Source of the DNA: Thalassospiraceae bacterium LMO-SO8
GTDB lineage: Bacteria > Pseudomonadota > Alphaproteobacteria > Rhodospirillales > Casp-alpha2
NCBI GenBank assembly: GCA_031655335.1
Contig: CP134226.1
Span: 620,001-684,000, forward strand
Length of the DNA stretch: 64,000 bases
Direction: 5' to 3'
The notes beneath the pieces are model-generated. The model worked only from the letters and a program-made list of their open reading frames with translations, was not told the origin of the DNA and made no database searches. Below, one piece after another: positions 45,153-54,674 of the stretch (positions within the stretch are counted from its first letter, which is position 1; each line of letters starts with the position of its first letter). The position numbers and the translations under genes were made by a program.

Positions 45153-45182
45153 GGCCCCGCGGAAACGCGGGGCCCTTTTTTT
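45153..45182 (+). terminator. Rho-independent terminator of the phasin gene
   Basis: GGCCCCGCG (45153-45161) pairs with CGCGGGGCC (45166-45174) around GAAA and is followed by a T run to 45182. Bases 45120-45424, the gap before ccoN, hold this terminator and the FNR-type box. Confidence 0.9.
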
Positions 45183-45314
45183 GTCCGCGCCCCCGCGATT
45201 GCCGACATTTGTTAGTTACGGTTTTCCTGATACGTTGCCCGTGGGGAGTGCCGCGCGGCGGTTTGTTCAATTTATATGCACCGCAACAAATTTTGCCCCG
45301 CCAAAGGGCCCGGG

Positions 45315-45328
45315 TTGACCTAGATCAA
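45315..45328 (+). promoter_or_regulatory. FNR/FixK box upstream of ccoN
   Basis: TTGAC-CTAG-ATCAA matches the FNR/FixK consensus TTGAY-N4-RTCAA. It lies about 97 bases before the ccoN start. cco/fixN operons are commonly activated by FnrL or FixK at low oxygen. Confidence 0.85.
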
Positions 45329-45424
45329 GAAGCCCGTCGGGTGAATTTTGTAGGTAGGAGGACGATTTCAGTGCCGCCAGTCAGGCCGGCGCGCAGGTTG
45401 TGTGCAATCGATAGAGGCAGAGCC

Positions 45425-47050
45425 ATGACATTCCTCGTATTCCTGCCATTGGGCCTGATCGGCCTGCTCGGGCTGTCCCTCGCGGCCGGTGCCGACGACG
45501 CCGTCATGTACGGTCACGGCCTGCTGATGGCCGCGTTCGGGTTTCTCGGCATCTTCTGGGTCATCGCCCGCGACGGCGACATGGGCGGCCCGGCCAAGGC
45601 CGTCCCCGGCGGGATCAACTACAACGACGGCGTCATCCGCGCCGGCGTCGTCGCCTCGACCTTCTGGGGCGTCGTCGGGTTCTCGGTCGGCCTCGTGATC
45701 GCGTTGCAACTCGCCTTTCCGGTGCTCAACTTCGACCTGCCCTGGACCAATTTCGGCCGTCTGCGCCCGCTGCATACCTCGGCGGTGATCTTCGCCTTCG
45801 GCGGCAACGTCCTGATGATGACCTCGTTCCATGTGGTGCAACGCACCTGCCAGGCCCGCCTGGCCGGCGGCTGGGCGCCGTGGTTCGTGTTCTGGGGATA
45901 TCAGCTGTTCCTGCTGATGGCCGCCTCGGGCTATGTCCTGGGCGTCACCCAGTCCAAGGAATACGCCGAACCGGAATGGTACGTCGATCTGTGGCTGACC
46001 ATCGTCTGGGTGGCCTACCTGCTGGTCTTCATGGGCACCCTGTGGCGCCGCAAGGAGCCGCATATCTACGTCGCCAACTGGTTCTATCTGGCGTTCATCG
46101 TGACCATCGCCATGCTGCACATCATCAACAACCTGGCGGTGCCGATCAGCCTGACGTCGACCAAAAGCTACGCGCTGTTCTCCGGCGTGCAGGACGCCCT
46201 GACCCAGTGGTGGTACGGCCACAACGCGGTCGGCTTCTTCCTGACCGCCGGCTTCCTCGGCATCATGTACTACTATGTGCCGAAGCAGGCCGAACGGCCG
46301 GTCTATTCCTACCGCCTGTCGATCGTCCACTTCTGGTCGCTGATCTTCCTCTATATCTGGGCCGGTCCGCACCACCTGCATTACACGGCCCTGCCCGACT
46401 GGGCGCAGACCCTGGGCATGACGTTCTCGATCATGCTGTGGATGCCGTCCTGGGGCGGCATGATCAACGGCCTGATGACCCTGTCCGGCGCCTGGGACAA
46501 GCTGCGCACGGACCCGGTCCTGCGTCTGCTGGCGATCTCCATCGCGTTCTACGGCATGTCGACCTTCGAAGGGCCGCTGATGTCGATCAAGGCGGTGAAC
46601 GGCCTCAGCCACTACACGGACTGGACCATCGGCCACGTTCATTCGGGGGCCTTGGGCTGGGTCGGCATGGTCAGCTTCGGCGCCATCTACTATCTGGCGC
46701 CGCGCATGTTCGCGGCGGAAAAGCTCTATTCCCTGCGTCTGGTGTCCGTCCACTTCTGGCTGGCGACCGTGGGCATCGTGCTCTACGCCTCCGCCATGTG
46801 GGTTTCCGGGATCATGCAGGGGCTGATGTGGCGGGCCTACGACTCGCTCGGCTTCCTCGAATACTCCTTCGCGGAAACGGTCGAGGCCATGCATCCCTTC
46901 TACTTCATCCGGGCCCTGGGCGGGTTGCTCTACGTGGTCGGCGGACTGGTCATGGCGTGGAACGTCTACCAGACCGCGCAGGGACGCATCCGCGACGAAC
47001 GCCCCTATGAAACGACACCGTCCGCCCCCCTGACGGCACCCGCCGAATAA
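45425..47050 (+). CDS. ccoN: cbb3-type cytochrome c oxidase subunit I
   Basis: The 541-residue haem-copper subunit has about 13-14 membrane segments, one more at the N-terminus than the shortest members ([19 protein letters not shown]). It carries the histidine ligand sites of the low-spin haem b (LHTSAV region), of CuB and of high-spin haem ([18 protein letters not shown]). It couples oxygen reduction to proton pumping at low oxygen. The ATG at 45425 follows GAGGCAGAGCC; a longer reading to 45209 would include the promoter. It heads ccoNOQP-ccoGHIS behind the FNR box. Confidence 0.95.
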   Translation: MTFLVFLPLGLIGLLGLSLAAGADDAVMYGHGLLMAAFGFLGIFWVIARDGDMGGPAKAVPGGINYNDGVIRAGVVASTFWGVVGFSVGLVIALQLAFPVLNFDLPWTNFGRLRPLHTSAVIFAFGGNVLMMTSFHVVQRTCQARLAGGWAPWFVFWGYQLFLLMAASGYVLGVTQSKEYAEPEWYVDLWLTIVWVAYLLVFMGTLWRRKEPHIYVANWFYLAFIVTIAMLHIINNLAVPISLTSTKSYALFSGVQDALTQWWYGHNAVGFFLTAGFLGIMYYYVPKQAERPVYSYRLSIVHFWSLIFLYIWAGPHHLHYTALPDWAQTLGMTFSIMLWMPSWGGMINGLMTLSGAWDKLRTDPVLRLLAISIAFYGMSTFEGPLMSIKAVNGLSHYTDWTIGHVHSGALGWVGMVSFGAIYYLAPRMFAAEKLYSLRLVSVHFWLATVGIVLYASAMWVSGIMQGLMWRAYDSLGFLEYSFAETVEAMHPFYFIRALGGLLYVVGGLVMAWNVYQTAQGRIRDERPYETTPSAPLTAPAE

Positions 47051-47073
47051 CGCCGCCCGGCAAGGAGACCCTC

Positions 47074-47799
47074 ATGTTCGATCATTCGAAGCTCGAAAAG
47101 AACTCGATCCTGATGCTGATCGGGATCCTGATCGTCGTGTCCATCGGCGGCCTGGTGGAAATCGCCCCCCTGTTCTACCTGGAAAGCACCATCGAGAAGG
47201 TCAAGGGCATGCGCCCCTACACCCCGCTTGAGCTGGCCGGCCGCAACATCTACATCCGCGAAGGCTGCTACAACTGCCACAGCCAGATGGTCCGTCCGTT
47301 CCGCGACGAGGTGGAACGCTACGGCCATTATTCCCTGGCCGCGGAAAGCATGTACGACCATCCGTTCCAGTGGGGCTCCAAGCGCACGGGCCCGGACCTG
47401 GCGCGGGTCGGCGGCAAGTATTCCGACGAATGGCACAAGACGCATCTGATCGACCCGCGCTCCCTGGTCCCGGAATCGGTCATGCCGGGCTATCCGTTCC
47501 TGGCCACGACGCAGCTCAAGTACAAGGACATCCAGGACCACCTGACCGCCAACAAGATGGTCGGCGTGCCCTATGACGCGGCCATGATCGAAGCCGCCAA
47601 GGCGGACCTGGAAGCCCAGGTCAATCCCGACAGTGACGGCGTCGAGGCGATGCAGAAGCGCTATCCCGGCGCCCAGGCCCGCAACTTCGACGCCCAGCCG
47701 GGCGTGCCGACGGAAATGGACGCCCTGATCGCCTATCTCCAGGTGCTCGGCACCATGGTCGACTTCAAGGCCTACAAGGCCGAAGACAACTACCGCTAG
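47074..47799 (+). CDS. ccoO: cbb3-type oxidase subunit II, monohaem cytochrome c
   Basis: The 241-residue subunit has one N-terminal membrane anchor (about residues 9-30) and a c-type haem site CYNCH (C65-H69), followed by [10 protein letters not shown] and a methionine ligand in VMPGYPFL. It passes electrons to CcoN. It lies 24 bases after ccoN and 11 bases before ccoQ. Confidence 0.95.
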   Translation: MFDHSKLEKNSILMLIGILIVVSIGGLVEIAPLFYLESTIEKVKGMRPYTPLELAGRNIYIREGCYNCHSQMVRPFRDEVERYGHYSLAAESMYDHPFQWGSKRTGPDLARVGGKYSDEWHKTHLIDPRSLVPESVMPGYPFLATTQLKYKDIQDHLTANKMVGVPYDAAMIEAAKADLEAQVNPDSDGVEAMQKRYPGAQARNFDAQPGVPTEMDALIAYLQVLGTMVDFKAYKAEDNYR

Positions 47800-47810
47800 G
47801 AGGACGCGCC

Positions 47811-47975
47811 ATGCAAACCACCGGCACGACCTTCGAACAGGTCGCCATGTTCGCCCAGACCTGGGGCCTCGTGTACCTCGCGGTCCTGTTCGCCGGGGTC
47901 CTGATCTATGCCCTGCGGCCCAGCGCCAAGAAGAAATTCCAGGACGCCGCCCAGATTCCGTTCAAGGAGGACTGA
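47811..47975 (+). CDS. ccoQ: cbb3-type oxidase small subunit CcoQ
   Basis: The 54-residue protein has one membrane segment (about 19-33, GLVYLAVLFAGVLIYALRP) followed by a short charged tail. It starts at 47811 after TAGGAGGACG and ends two bases before the ccoP start region. CcoQ stabilises the oxidase complex. Confidence 0.85.
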   Translation: MQTTGTTFEQVAMFAQTWGLVYLAVLFAGVLIYALRPSAKKKFQDAAQIPFKED

Positions 47976-47977
47976 TC

Positions 47978-48850
47978 ATGTCTGATCACCGTCATGTTGA
48001 TGAATTCACCGGCATCGAGACGACCGGCCACGAATGGAACGGCATCCGCGAACTGGACAACCCCCTGCCGCGCTGGTGGCAATGGGTGTTCTGGGCCTGC
48101 GTGGTATGGTCGATCGGTTACTGGGTCGTCTATCCCGCCTGGCCGCTGGTCTCCTCGCACACCAAGGGCATGATCGGCTATTCCTCGCGGGCCGAAGTCG
48201 CCCAGGAGATCAAGACGGCGACGGCGGGCATGGCGGGGCAGCTGGAGCGCATCCGCAAGGCGCCGCTCGAACAGATCCGCACCGACGCGGGCCTGCGTGA
48301 ATTCGCGCTGGCCGGCGGTCGGTCGGCCTTCGCCGTCAACTGTTCGCAGTGCCATGGTTCGGGCGCCCAGGGCTTCAAGGGCTTCCCCAACCTGAACGAC
48401 GACGAATGGATCTGGGGCGGCACCATCGACGCCATCTTCCGGACCATCACCCACGGCATCCGCAACACCGAGGACGAACAGGCCCATCAGTCGGAGATGC
48501 CCGCCTTCGGACGCGACGGCATCCTGACCAAGGCGCAGGTCTCCGACGTGGCCGAGTTCGTGCTGTCCCTGTCCGGGCAGGCGGCGGACAGCGCCGCGGC
48601 CGCCCGCGGCAAGCCCCTGTTCACGGACAACTGCGCCGCCTGTCACGGTGACAACGGCCAGGGCAGCGCCGAGTTCGGCGCCCCCGCGTTGAACAACGAC
48701 ATCTGGCTCTATGGCGGCGACAAGGCGACCATTGTCGAGACGATCACCAACAGCCGCCGCGGCGTCATGCCGGCCTGGGGGCGTCACCTGGACGAAGCCA
48801 CGGTCAAGCAACTGGCCATCTATGTCCACTCGCTAGGGGGCGGCAAGTAG
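47978..48850 (+). CDS. ccoP: cbb3-type oxidase subunit III, dihaem cytochrome c
   Basis: The 290-residue protein has an N-terminal region with one clear membrane segment (PRWWQWVFWACVVWSIGYW) and two haem c motifs: CSQCH (C122-H126) and CAACH (C219-H223), each followed by the usual methionine-bearing loop. It accepts electrons from soluble cytochrome c and passes them to CcoO. It lies two bases after ccoQ. Confidence 0.95.
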   Translation: MSDHRHVDEFTGIETTGHEWNGIRELDNPLPRWWQWVFWACVVWSIGYWVVYPAWPLVSSHTKGMIGYSSRAEVAQEIKTATAGMAGQLERIRKAPLEQIRTDAGLREFALAGGRSAFAVNCSQCHGSGAQGFKGFPNLNDDEWIWGGTIDAIFRTITHGIRNTEDEQAHQSEMPAFGRDGILTKAQVSDVAEFVLSLSGQAADSAAAARGKPLFTDNCAACHGDNGQGSAEFGAPALNNDIWLYGGDKATIVETITNSRRGVMPAWGRHLDEATVKQLAIYVHSLGGGK

Positions 48851-48928
48851 CCCACGTTTCAGGAAACACCACCGGCTCGGGGAGGGAGCCGATCGTTCCG
48901 GGAACAGGAACACCTTGGGGTAAAACGA

Positions 48929-50428
48929 ATGCGCAGCATGGGAAGTCTGTTGGACGCGGCCATCGACGCCCCGGAAATCCGGGAATACGACGTCGAAGCC
49001 GTCAACCGCAAGGAAACGCGGCCGCCGCTTTACGTGCCGCGCAAGAAGATTCACCCGCGCCGCACCCACGGCTTTTTCCGCACCTTCAAATGGTGGGTCA
49101 TGGCCGTCACCCTGGGCATCTATTACGTGACGCCCTGGCTGCGCTGGGACCGCGGGCCGGGGGCGCCCGATCAGGCCGTGCTGGTCGATATTCCGGGCCG
49201 GCGCTTCTATTTCTTCTTCATCGAGATCTGGCCCCAGGAATTCTATTACATCGCGGGCCTACTGATCATGGCGGGCCTCGGCCTGTTCCTGATCACCTCC
49301 GTGGTCGGCCGGGCGTGGTGCGGCTATACCTGCCCGCAAACCGTATGGACGGACCTGTTCATCTGGGTTGAACGCATGGTCGAAGGCGACCGGTCGGCGC
49401 GCATCCGCCTGGACAAGGAGCCGATGTCGGCGTCCAAACTGTCCAAGCGGATCACCAAATACGTGATCTGGCTGATCATCGCCATGGGCACCGGAGGTGC
49501 GTGGGTGTTCTATTTCGCCGACGCGCCGACGCTGCTGACCGATCTGGTCACCGGCCAGGCCGCCACGGTCGCCTATGCCACCGTCGGCGTACTGACCTTC
49601 ACCACCTTCACCCTGGGCGGCTTCATGCGCGAACAGGTCTGCACCTACATGTGCCCCTGGCCGCGCATCCAGGCGGCGATGATGGACGAGGAAAGCCTGA
49701 CCGTCACCTACCGCACGGACCGGGGCGAACCGCGCCGCCCGTTCGAAAAGAACGCCGACTGGGACACCCGCGGCGACTGCATCGACTGCAAGGCCTGCGT
49801 CGTGGTCTGCCCCATGGGCATCGACATCCGTGACGGCCAGCAGCTGGAATGCATCACCTGCGCGCTGTGCATCGACGCCTGCGACGACGTCATGGGCAAG
49901 ATCGGCCGCCCGCGCGGGCTGATCGACTATGATTCCATCGCCAATGACGAACGCCGCCGCGAGGGCAAGGAAACCAAGCTGCGCCTGTTCCGCCCGCGCA
50001 CCTTGTTCTATTTCGCGCTCTGGGCATTGATCGGGCTCGGCATGGTCTATGTGCTGCTGACCCGCTCCGACCTCGACATCAACGTGATCCATGACCGCAA
50101 CCCGCTGTACACGACGCTCAGCGACGGCAGCATCCGCAACGGCTACACCTTCAAGATTCTCAACAAGGCGCGCGAGCAGCGCACGTTGACCCTGCATGCC
50201 TCGGGCCTGCACGGGGCGAAGCTGAAGGTCGTGGGCTCCGAGGACATGGGCGACAGCCCCGATCCCTACTTCACCGTGAAGCCCGACCGCCTGCAATCGT
50301 TCCGCCTGCTGGTCACCGTGCCGCCGGGCACCCTGAAGAGCGACGCCGCCGACCTGCGGTTCGTGCTGAAGGAAATCAACACGGGCCAGACCGCGTCCTA
50401 CAACAGCCTGTTCCGGGGGCCGCAGTGA
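48929..50428 (+). CDS. ccoG: cbb3 oxidase accessory ferredoxin-like membrane protein
   Basis: The 499-residue protein has several membrane segments, the cysteine pairs WCGYTCPQ and CTYMCPW, and two ferredoxin-type clusters: CIDCKACVVVCPMG and CITCALCIDACDD. A C-terminal soluble domain has the immunoglobulin-like form seen in CcoG. It is the FixG-type accessory protein, proposed to reduce copper for cbb3 oxidase. A second ATG at residue 4 is possible. Its stop overlaps the ccoH start (TGATG). Confidence 0.93.
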   Translation: MRSMGSLLDAAIDAPEIREYDVEAVNRKETRPPLYVPRKKIHPRRTHGFFRTFKWWVMAVTLGIYYVTPWLRWDRGPGAPDQAVLVDIPGRRFYFFFIEIWPQEFYYIAGLLIMAGLGLFLITSVVGRAWCGYTCPQTVWTDLFIWVERMVEGDRSARIRLDKEPMSASKLSKRITKYVIWLIIAMGTGGAWVFYFADAPTLLTDLVTGQAATVAYATVGVLTFTTFTLGGFMREQVCTYMCPWPRIQAAMMDEESLTVTYRTDRGEPRRPFEKNADWDTRGDCIDCKACVVVCPMGIDIRDGQQLECITCALCIDACDDVMGKIGRPRGLIDYDSIANDERRREGKETKLRLFRPRTLFYFALWALIGLGMVYVLLTRSDLDINVIHDRNPLYTTLSDGSIRNGYTFKILNKAREQRTLTLHASGLHGAKLKVVGSEDMGDSPDPYFTVKPDRLQSFRLLVTVPPGTLKSDAADLRFVLKEINTGQTASYNSLFRGPQ

Positions 50429-50940
50429 TGAGCCGCGCCCTGCCGTCCGCCCCCCGGCCGATCACCGGCAAGATGGTGCTGATCTGGATCGTCGCCTTCT
50501 TCGCCGTAATCATCGCGGTCAACCTGACCTTCGTCTATTTCGCGCTCGACAGCTGGCCGGGCCTGACCACCCAGAAGGCCTATGAAGAAGGCATCGCCTA
50601 CAACAAGACCCTGGAAAGCGCCGCCCGCCAGGATGCCATGGGCTGGCGATCCCACGTTGTCCTGGGCCCGTCGACGCCCAAGGGAACCCGCATGCTGACC
50701 CTGACCATGACCGGCCCCGACGGCGTCCTTGCCGGTCTGGCCGCCCAAGCCCGCCTCACCCGTCCGCTGGGCGAGGGTCTGACCGTGGAGGTCAGGCTGG
50801 CCGAGGACCGCCCGGGCCTCTACGCCGCCCTGTTGCGGCTTCCGGCCCTGGGCCGTTGGCAGGTCGAGGTCACCGCCCGGGCCCCCGACGGCCGCAGTTT
50901 CCGCATGGTCCACGAGATCCAGGCCGGGGACGCGAAATGA
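50428..50940 (+). CDS. ccoH: cbb3 oxidase accessory protein CcoH
   Basis: The 170-residue protein has one N-terminal membrane segment (about residues 16-37, MVLIWIVAFFAVIIAVNLTFVY) with YFALDSWPGLTTQKAYEEGIAYNK following, the classic CcoH/FixH start. Its periplasmic domain is beta-rich. It is needed for cbb3 assembly. Its stop overlaps the ccoI start (ATGA). Confidence 0.9.
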   Translation: MSRALPSAPRPITGKMVLIWIVAFFAVIIAVNLTFVYFALDSWPGLTTQKAYEEGIAYNKTLESAARQDAMGWRSHVVLGPSTPKGTRMLTLTMTGPDGVLAGLAAQARLTRPLGEGLTVEVRLAEDRPGLYAALLRLPALGRWQVEVTARAPDGRSFRMVHEIQAGDAK

Positions 50941-53132
50941 ACCAGGTCACCGCCGCCACCCCGGCCCCCGCCGCCGAGGCCACGACCGCGTCGCCCGAGA
51001 CCCTCCACCTGATGGTCGAGAACGTTCATTGCGCGGGCTGCATCAAGCGGATCGAGGGCACGCTGGCGAAGATGCCGGGCGTCGCCGCGTCGCGCGTCAA
51101 TCTGTCGACCAAGCGCCTGCGGGTCGACTGGCTGCCCGGCCAGACCACCCCCGACGCCATCGCCGAGACGGTCACGGACCTGGGCTTTCCCGCCCGCGCC
51201 TTCGACCCCGCGGCCTTGGAAGACGGCGGCGAGGCCGAGGACAAACGCCTTTTGAAGGCCATGGCCGTGGCCGGGTTCGCCGCCGCCAACGTGATGCTGC
51301 TGTCCGTGTCCGTGTGGTCCGGACATTTCTCGGGCATGGGCGGGGCGACCCGTGATCTGTTCCATTGGGTGTCGGCGCTGATCGCCCTGCCCGCCGTGGT
51401 CTATGCGGGGATGCCGTTCTTCGCCTCCGCCGCGCGGGCACTCGTCAACCGTGCCCTCAACATGGATGTGCCGATCTCGCTGGCCGTGATCCTGGCCGCG
51501 GGCATGAGCCTGCAACAGACCATGAAGGGCGCGGAGCACGCCTATTTCGACGCCTCGGTGACACTGCTGTTCTTCCTGTTGATCGGCCGCTACCTGGACC
51601 GCCGGGCGCGGACCAAGGCGCGGTCCGCCGCGACCCGTCTGCTCGGCCTGCGCGCCGCGACCGCCATGGTCGTGGGCGCGGACGGCAAACAGCGCGCCGT
51701 CGCGACCACGAGCCTCGTCCCCGGCATGGTGTTGGCCGTGGCGGCCGGGGAGCGTCTGGCCGCCGACGGTGAGATCGTCACCGGCCGCACGGACATGGAC
51801 ACTTCCCTGGTCACCGGCGAAAGTCTGCCGCATGACGCCGCCCCCGGCGACGCCGTCTACGCGGGGACGCTCAACCTGACCGCCCCGGTCGAGGTGCGCA
51901 TCACGGCCGCCGGCGAGGACACCCTGCTGGCCGAGATCGTGCGCCTGATGGAGGCCGCCGAACAGGGCCGCGCCAAGTACGTGCGGCTCGCCGACAGGGC
52001 CGCCCGCATCTACGCCCCGGCCGTACATATCCTGGCCGCCGGGACGCTGGCCGGATGGTGGTGGGCGACCGGCGATTGGGAACGGTCGCTGCTGACCGCC
52101 GTGGCCGTGCTCATCATCACCTGCCCCTGCGCGCTCGGCCTCGCCGTACCGGCGGTGCAGGTCGTCGCCTCGGGCCGGCTGTTGCAGCGCGGCGTGCTGC
52201 TCAAGGCCGCCGACGGGCTGGAACGCCTGGCCCAGGCGGACCATGTGGTGTTCGACAAGACCGGCACCCTGACCCTGGGTGAGGCGTCCCTGGTCAACGC
52301 CGGCGAGATTCCGCCCGATACCCTGCGTCTGGCCGCCGCCCTGGCCGCCCACAGCCGCCATCCGCTCGCCCGCGCCCTGGTCAAGGCCGCCGCCCAAGAC
52401 GATGCCGTCCGGATCGACCTTGCCGACGTCACGGAAACGCCCGGCTGCGGCCTGTCCGCCCGTCACGGCGGCCGCCCGCTGCGCCTCGGCAGCGCGGCTT
52501 GGTGCCATGCCGAGGCAACGGCAACCGACACAGGTGCTCCCGCCGGTCCCGAATTCTGGCTGGCCGACGGCGACGACGCCCCCGTGCGCTTCGTCTTCGC
52601 CGACCGGCTGCGCGACGATGCCCGCGACACCATCGCGCGGCTGCGGGCCATGGGGCTCGGCATTGAATTGCTTTCCGGCGACCGGGAAGACGTCGTGCGC
52701 GCCGTCGCGGACGAACTCGGCATCGGCGACTGGCGGGCCCAATGCCCGCCCGCCGCCAAGGTCCAGCGCCTGAAGGACCTAGCCGCCCAGGGCCGCACGG
52801 TAGTGATGGTCGGCGACGGGCTGAACGACGCCCCCGCCCTGGCGGCGGGCCATGCCTCGCTGTCGCCCGCGACCGCCGCCGACATCAGCCAGACCGCCGC
52901 CGACATGGTGTTCCAGGGCCGCTCCCTCGCCCCCGTGGCCGAAGCCGTCGCCGTTGCCCGCGCCGCGACCCGGCATGTGAAACAGAATTTCGCCTTGGCC
53001 CTGCTCTACAACGTCATCGCCGTGCCCGTCGCCGTGGCCGGGCTGGCGACGCCGCTGGTCGCCGCTGTCGCCATGTCGTCGTCGTCGATCCTGGTGACGC
53101 TCAATGCGCTCCGCCTGAAACTCGTGAAGTAG
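50937..53132 (+). CDS. ccoI: Copper-translocating P-type ATPase of cbb3 assembly
   Basis: The 731-residue ATPase has an N-terminal metal-binding domain (HCAGCIKRIE), eight membrane segments, CPC in ITCPCALGLAVP, the phosphorylation site FDKTGTLTLG and GDGLNDAPAL. As CcoI/CopA2 it exports copper to the periplasm for assembly of the oxidase. Start 50937 is chosen from the ATGA overlap and homology of the N-terminus; a longer frame from 50856 is not needed. ccoS follows after 10 bases. Confidence 0.93.
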   Translation: MNQVTAATPAPAAEATTASPETLHLMVENVHCAGCIKRIEGTLAKMPGVAASRVNLSTKRLRVDWLPGQTTPDAIAETVTDLGFPARAFDPAALEDGGEAEDKRLLKAMAVAGFAAANVMLLSVSVWSGHFSGMGGATRDLFHWVSALIALPAVVYAGMPFFASAARALVNRALNMDVPISLAVILAAGMSLQQTMKGAEHAYFDASVTLLFFLLIGRYLDRRARTKARSAATRLLGLRAATAMVVGADGKQRAVATTSLVPGMVLAVAAGERLAADGEIVTGRTDMDTSLVTGESLPHDAAPGDAVYAGTLNLTAPVEVRITAAGEDTLLAEIVRLMEAAEQGRAKYVRLADRAARIYAPAVHILAAGTLAGWWWATGDWERSLLTAVAVLIITCPCALGLAVPAVQVVASGRLLQRGVLLKAADGLERLAQADHVVFDKTGTLTLGEASLVNAGEIPPDTLRLAAALAAHSRHPLARALVKAAAQDDAVRIDLADVTETPGCGLSARHGGRPLRLGSAAWCHAEATATDTGAPAGPEFWLADGDDAPVRFVFADRLRDDARDTIARLRAMGLGIELLSGDREDVVRAVADELGIGDWRAQCPPAAKVQRLKDLAAQGRTVVMVGDGLNDAPALAAGHASLSPATAADISQTAADMVFQGRSLAPVAEAVAVARAATRHVKQNFALALLYNVIAVPVAVAGLATPLVAAVAMSSSSILVTLNALRLKLVK

Positions 53133-53142
53133 GAACCACGCC

Positions 53143-53325
53143 ATGGATGTCCTGATCTACCTGATTCCCGCCGCCCTGTTCCTTGGCCTGATCGGCCTGG
53201 GGGCGTTCTTCTGGGCGCTCAAATCGGGTCAGTTCGAGGACCTGGACGGCGCGGCGGAGCGCATCCTGATGGATGACGAGGACAAACCCGGGACCTGGTT
53301 CGGCATCCATCCACCCTGCCACTGA
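53143..53325 (+). CDS. ccoS: cbb3 oxidase assembly protein CcoS
   Basis: The 60-residue protein has one N-terminal membrane segment (about 4-26) followed by FFWALKSGQFEDLDGAAERILMDDED, the hallmark of CcoS. It is required for cofactor insertion into the cbb3 oxidase. It lies ten bases after ccoI and completes the ccoNOQP-ccoGHIS operon. Confidence 0.93.
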   Translation: MDVLIYLIPAALFLGLIGLGAFFWALKSGQFEDLDGAAERILMDDEDKPGTWFGIHPPCH

Positions 53326-53449
53326 CGAGACGTCCCGCCGGGCCCGGCCCGTTCCCGCCATTTCTGCGTTGAACCCGTTTGCTTTTGCACCGTATCCTAG
53401 GTCAGGCGGCACCGTCACCGCGTGCAGCCCACCAAAGGGGAATGGACGC

Positions 53450-54166
53450 ATGGGGCGCAGTGATCCAACCAAATCGGGCAATCTTGCCAAGACGGCGCAA
53501 AACCTGAACACCGTGTCGCTGCTGGACTGTCTAAGCGTGGCTGAACTGGCCGGGCTGGAACGCCAATGCCGTTGGATGGACTTCGGCCCCGGTGAAAAAA
53601 TCATCGAGCGGGGCGAGGAATATTCCAGCGTCTATTTCCTGATCACCGGCACCGCCCATGTCCTGAACTATTCGGAATCCGGGCGCGCCGTATCCTATGC
53701 CGCGCTGAAGGACGGCGACGTGTTCGGCGAACTAGCCGCCATCGACGGCCTGCCGCGCTCGGCCTGGGTCTGCACCATCACGCGCTGCATCGTCGGCGCC
53801 GTGCCCGGCCCGGCGTTCCTCGATCTCGTCACCAGCAACCGGGACATGGCGATGGCGCTGCTCAAGCGGTTGGCCGCCGTGATCCGCCTGGGCGACGAAC
53901 GGCTGGCCGACGTCAGCCTGCTGGGCGCCGAACAGCGGGTGTGCATGGAGTTGATCCGCATGGCCGAACCGGACCCCGAGGACCCCGGCCGTTATGTGGT
54001 GTTCCCGGTGCCGACCCAGACCAACTTCGCCAACATGATCGGCGCATCGCGCGAAACCGTGTCGCGCATCCTGGGCCGCCTGCGCGACGACGACATCGTT
54101 CAGCGCACGGACAAGGGTCTGGCGATCCCCGACCGGGGCCGCCTGGAACAGCGGGCGCTGATGTAA
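53450..54166 (+). CDS. Crp/Fnr-family regulator following the cco operon
   Basis: The 238-residue regulator has a beta-roll domain (about 30-140, GEKIIERGEEYSSVYFLITGTAHV), a dimer helix and a C-terminal winged helix (NFANMIGASRETVSRILGRLRDD). The N-terminal cysteines needed for a classic FNR iron-sulfur cluster are absent; only isolated cysteines are seen. It follows ccoS after 124 bases, with GGGG before the ATG at 53450. It is a candidate FixK-type or cAMP-type regulator, but whether it binds the FNR box upstream of ccoN is unknown. It is convergent with the next gene. Confidence 0.88.
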   Translation: MGRSDPTKSGNLAKTAQNLNTVSLLDCLSVAELAGLERQCRWMDFGPGEKIIERGEEYSSVYFLITGTAHVLNYSESGRAVSYAALKDGDVFGELAAIDGLPRSAWVCTITRCIVGAVPGPAFLDLVTSNRDMAMALLKRLAAVIRLGDERLADVSLLGAEQRVCMELIRMAEPDPEDPGRYVVFPVPTQTNFANMIGASRETVSRILGRLRDDDIVQRTDKGLAIPDRGRLEQRALM

Positions 54167-54170
54167 CGAG

Positions 54171-54557
54171 TTACCGGACCGCCACCCAGGCCCGCGCCTG
54201 CCTGAGCGTCCTGAAGATCATCAGGTCGTGATTGGGGCGCGAGCCACTTTCCACGAACGACTGCAAAAGAGATTTCAGCAATTCGTTGTCACACACGAAA
54301 GCCAGCTTGAACGGTCGGGCGAGATAATCCTGCGGCGGTCTGGCCGCCTCGTCGTCGGCGACGGCGCGCAGGATCGCATTGGTCCAGGACGCCACCGTAT
54401 CGGAATCGACTTCCGACAGATCGACGATCATGTAGGTGTGATGGTCACGGATATTCGCCGCCTCCCAGGCGGTAATCTCCATGACCTCGAAGGGGGCCGC
54501 AAAGCCGAAATGGCGAACATATACACCAATCGGCTCTTCGGTGATTTCATAGGGCAT
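54171..54557 (-). CDS. Hypothetical protein, 128 residues
   Basis: The 128-residue protein has a predicted mixed alpha/beta fold: YVRHFGFAAPFEVMEITAWEAA, an IVDLSEVD strand/turn, WTNAILRAV helix, and a C-terminal strand-helix FRTLRQARAWVAV. The layout recalls STAS- or SpoIIAA-like small domains, but I do not assign it. It ends four bases from the convergent Crp/Fnr gene. No partner is apparent. Confidence 0.6.
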   Translation of the reverse strand: MPYEITEEPIGVYVRHFGFAAPFEVMEITAWEAANIRDHHTYMIVDLSEVDSDTVASWTNAILRAVADDEAARPPQDYLARPFKLAFVCDNELLKSLLQSFVESGSRPNHDLMIFRTLRQARAWVAVR

Positions 54558-54674
54558 AAATCGCGCGCCTTCCGGAATCTGGAACGGCCATGACTCAAAA
54601 TGAGACCATTACTCCCAAGCCGGCGCAATGACATTATCCGCAAGTGCGAAAAAGAGACTTCGGAAACAGGCGGA

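Noticed and set aside
45368-46894. Long open frame antisense to ccoN
   Set aside because: It shows no domain and is a shadow of the oxidase gene.
50820-52742. Long open frame antisense to ccoI
   Set aside because: It is rich in G, H, Q and R as expected from reverse GC-rich codons, and ccoI is certain.
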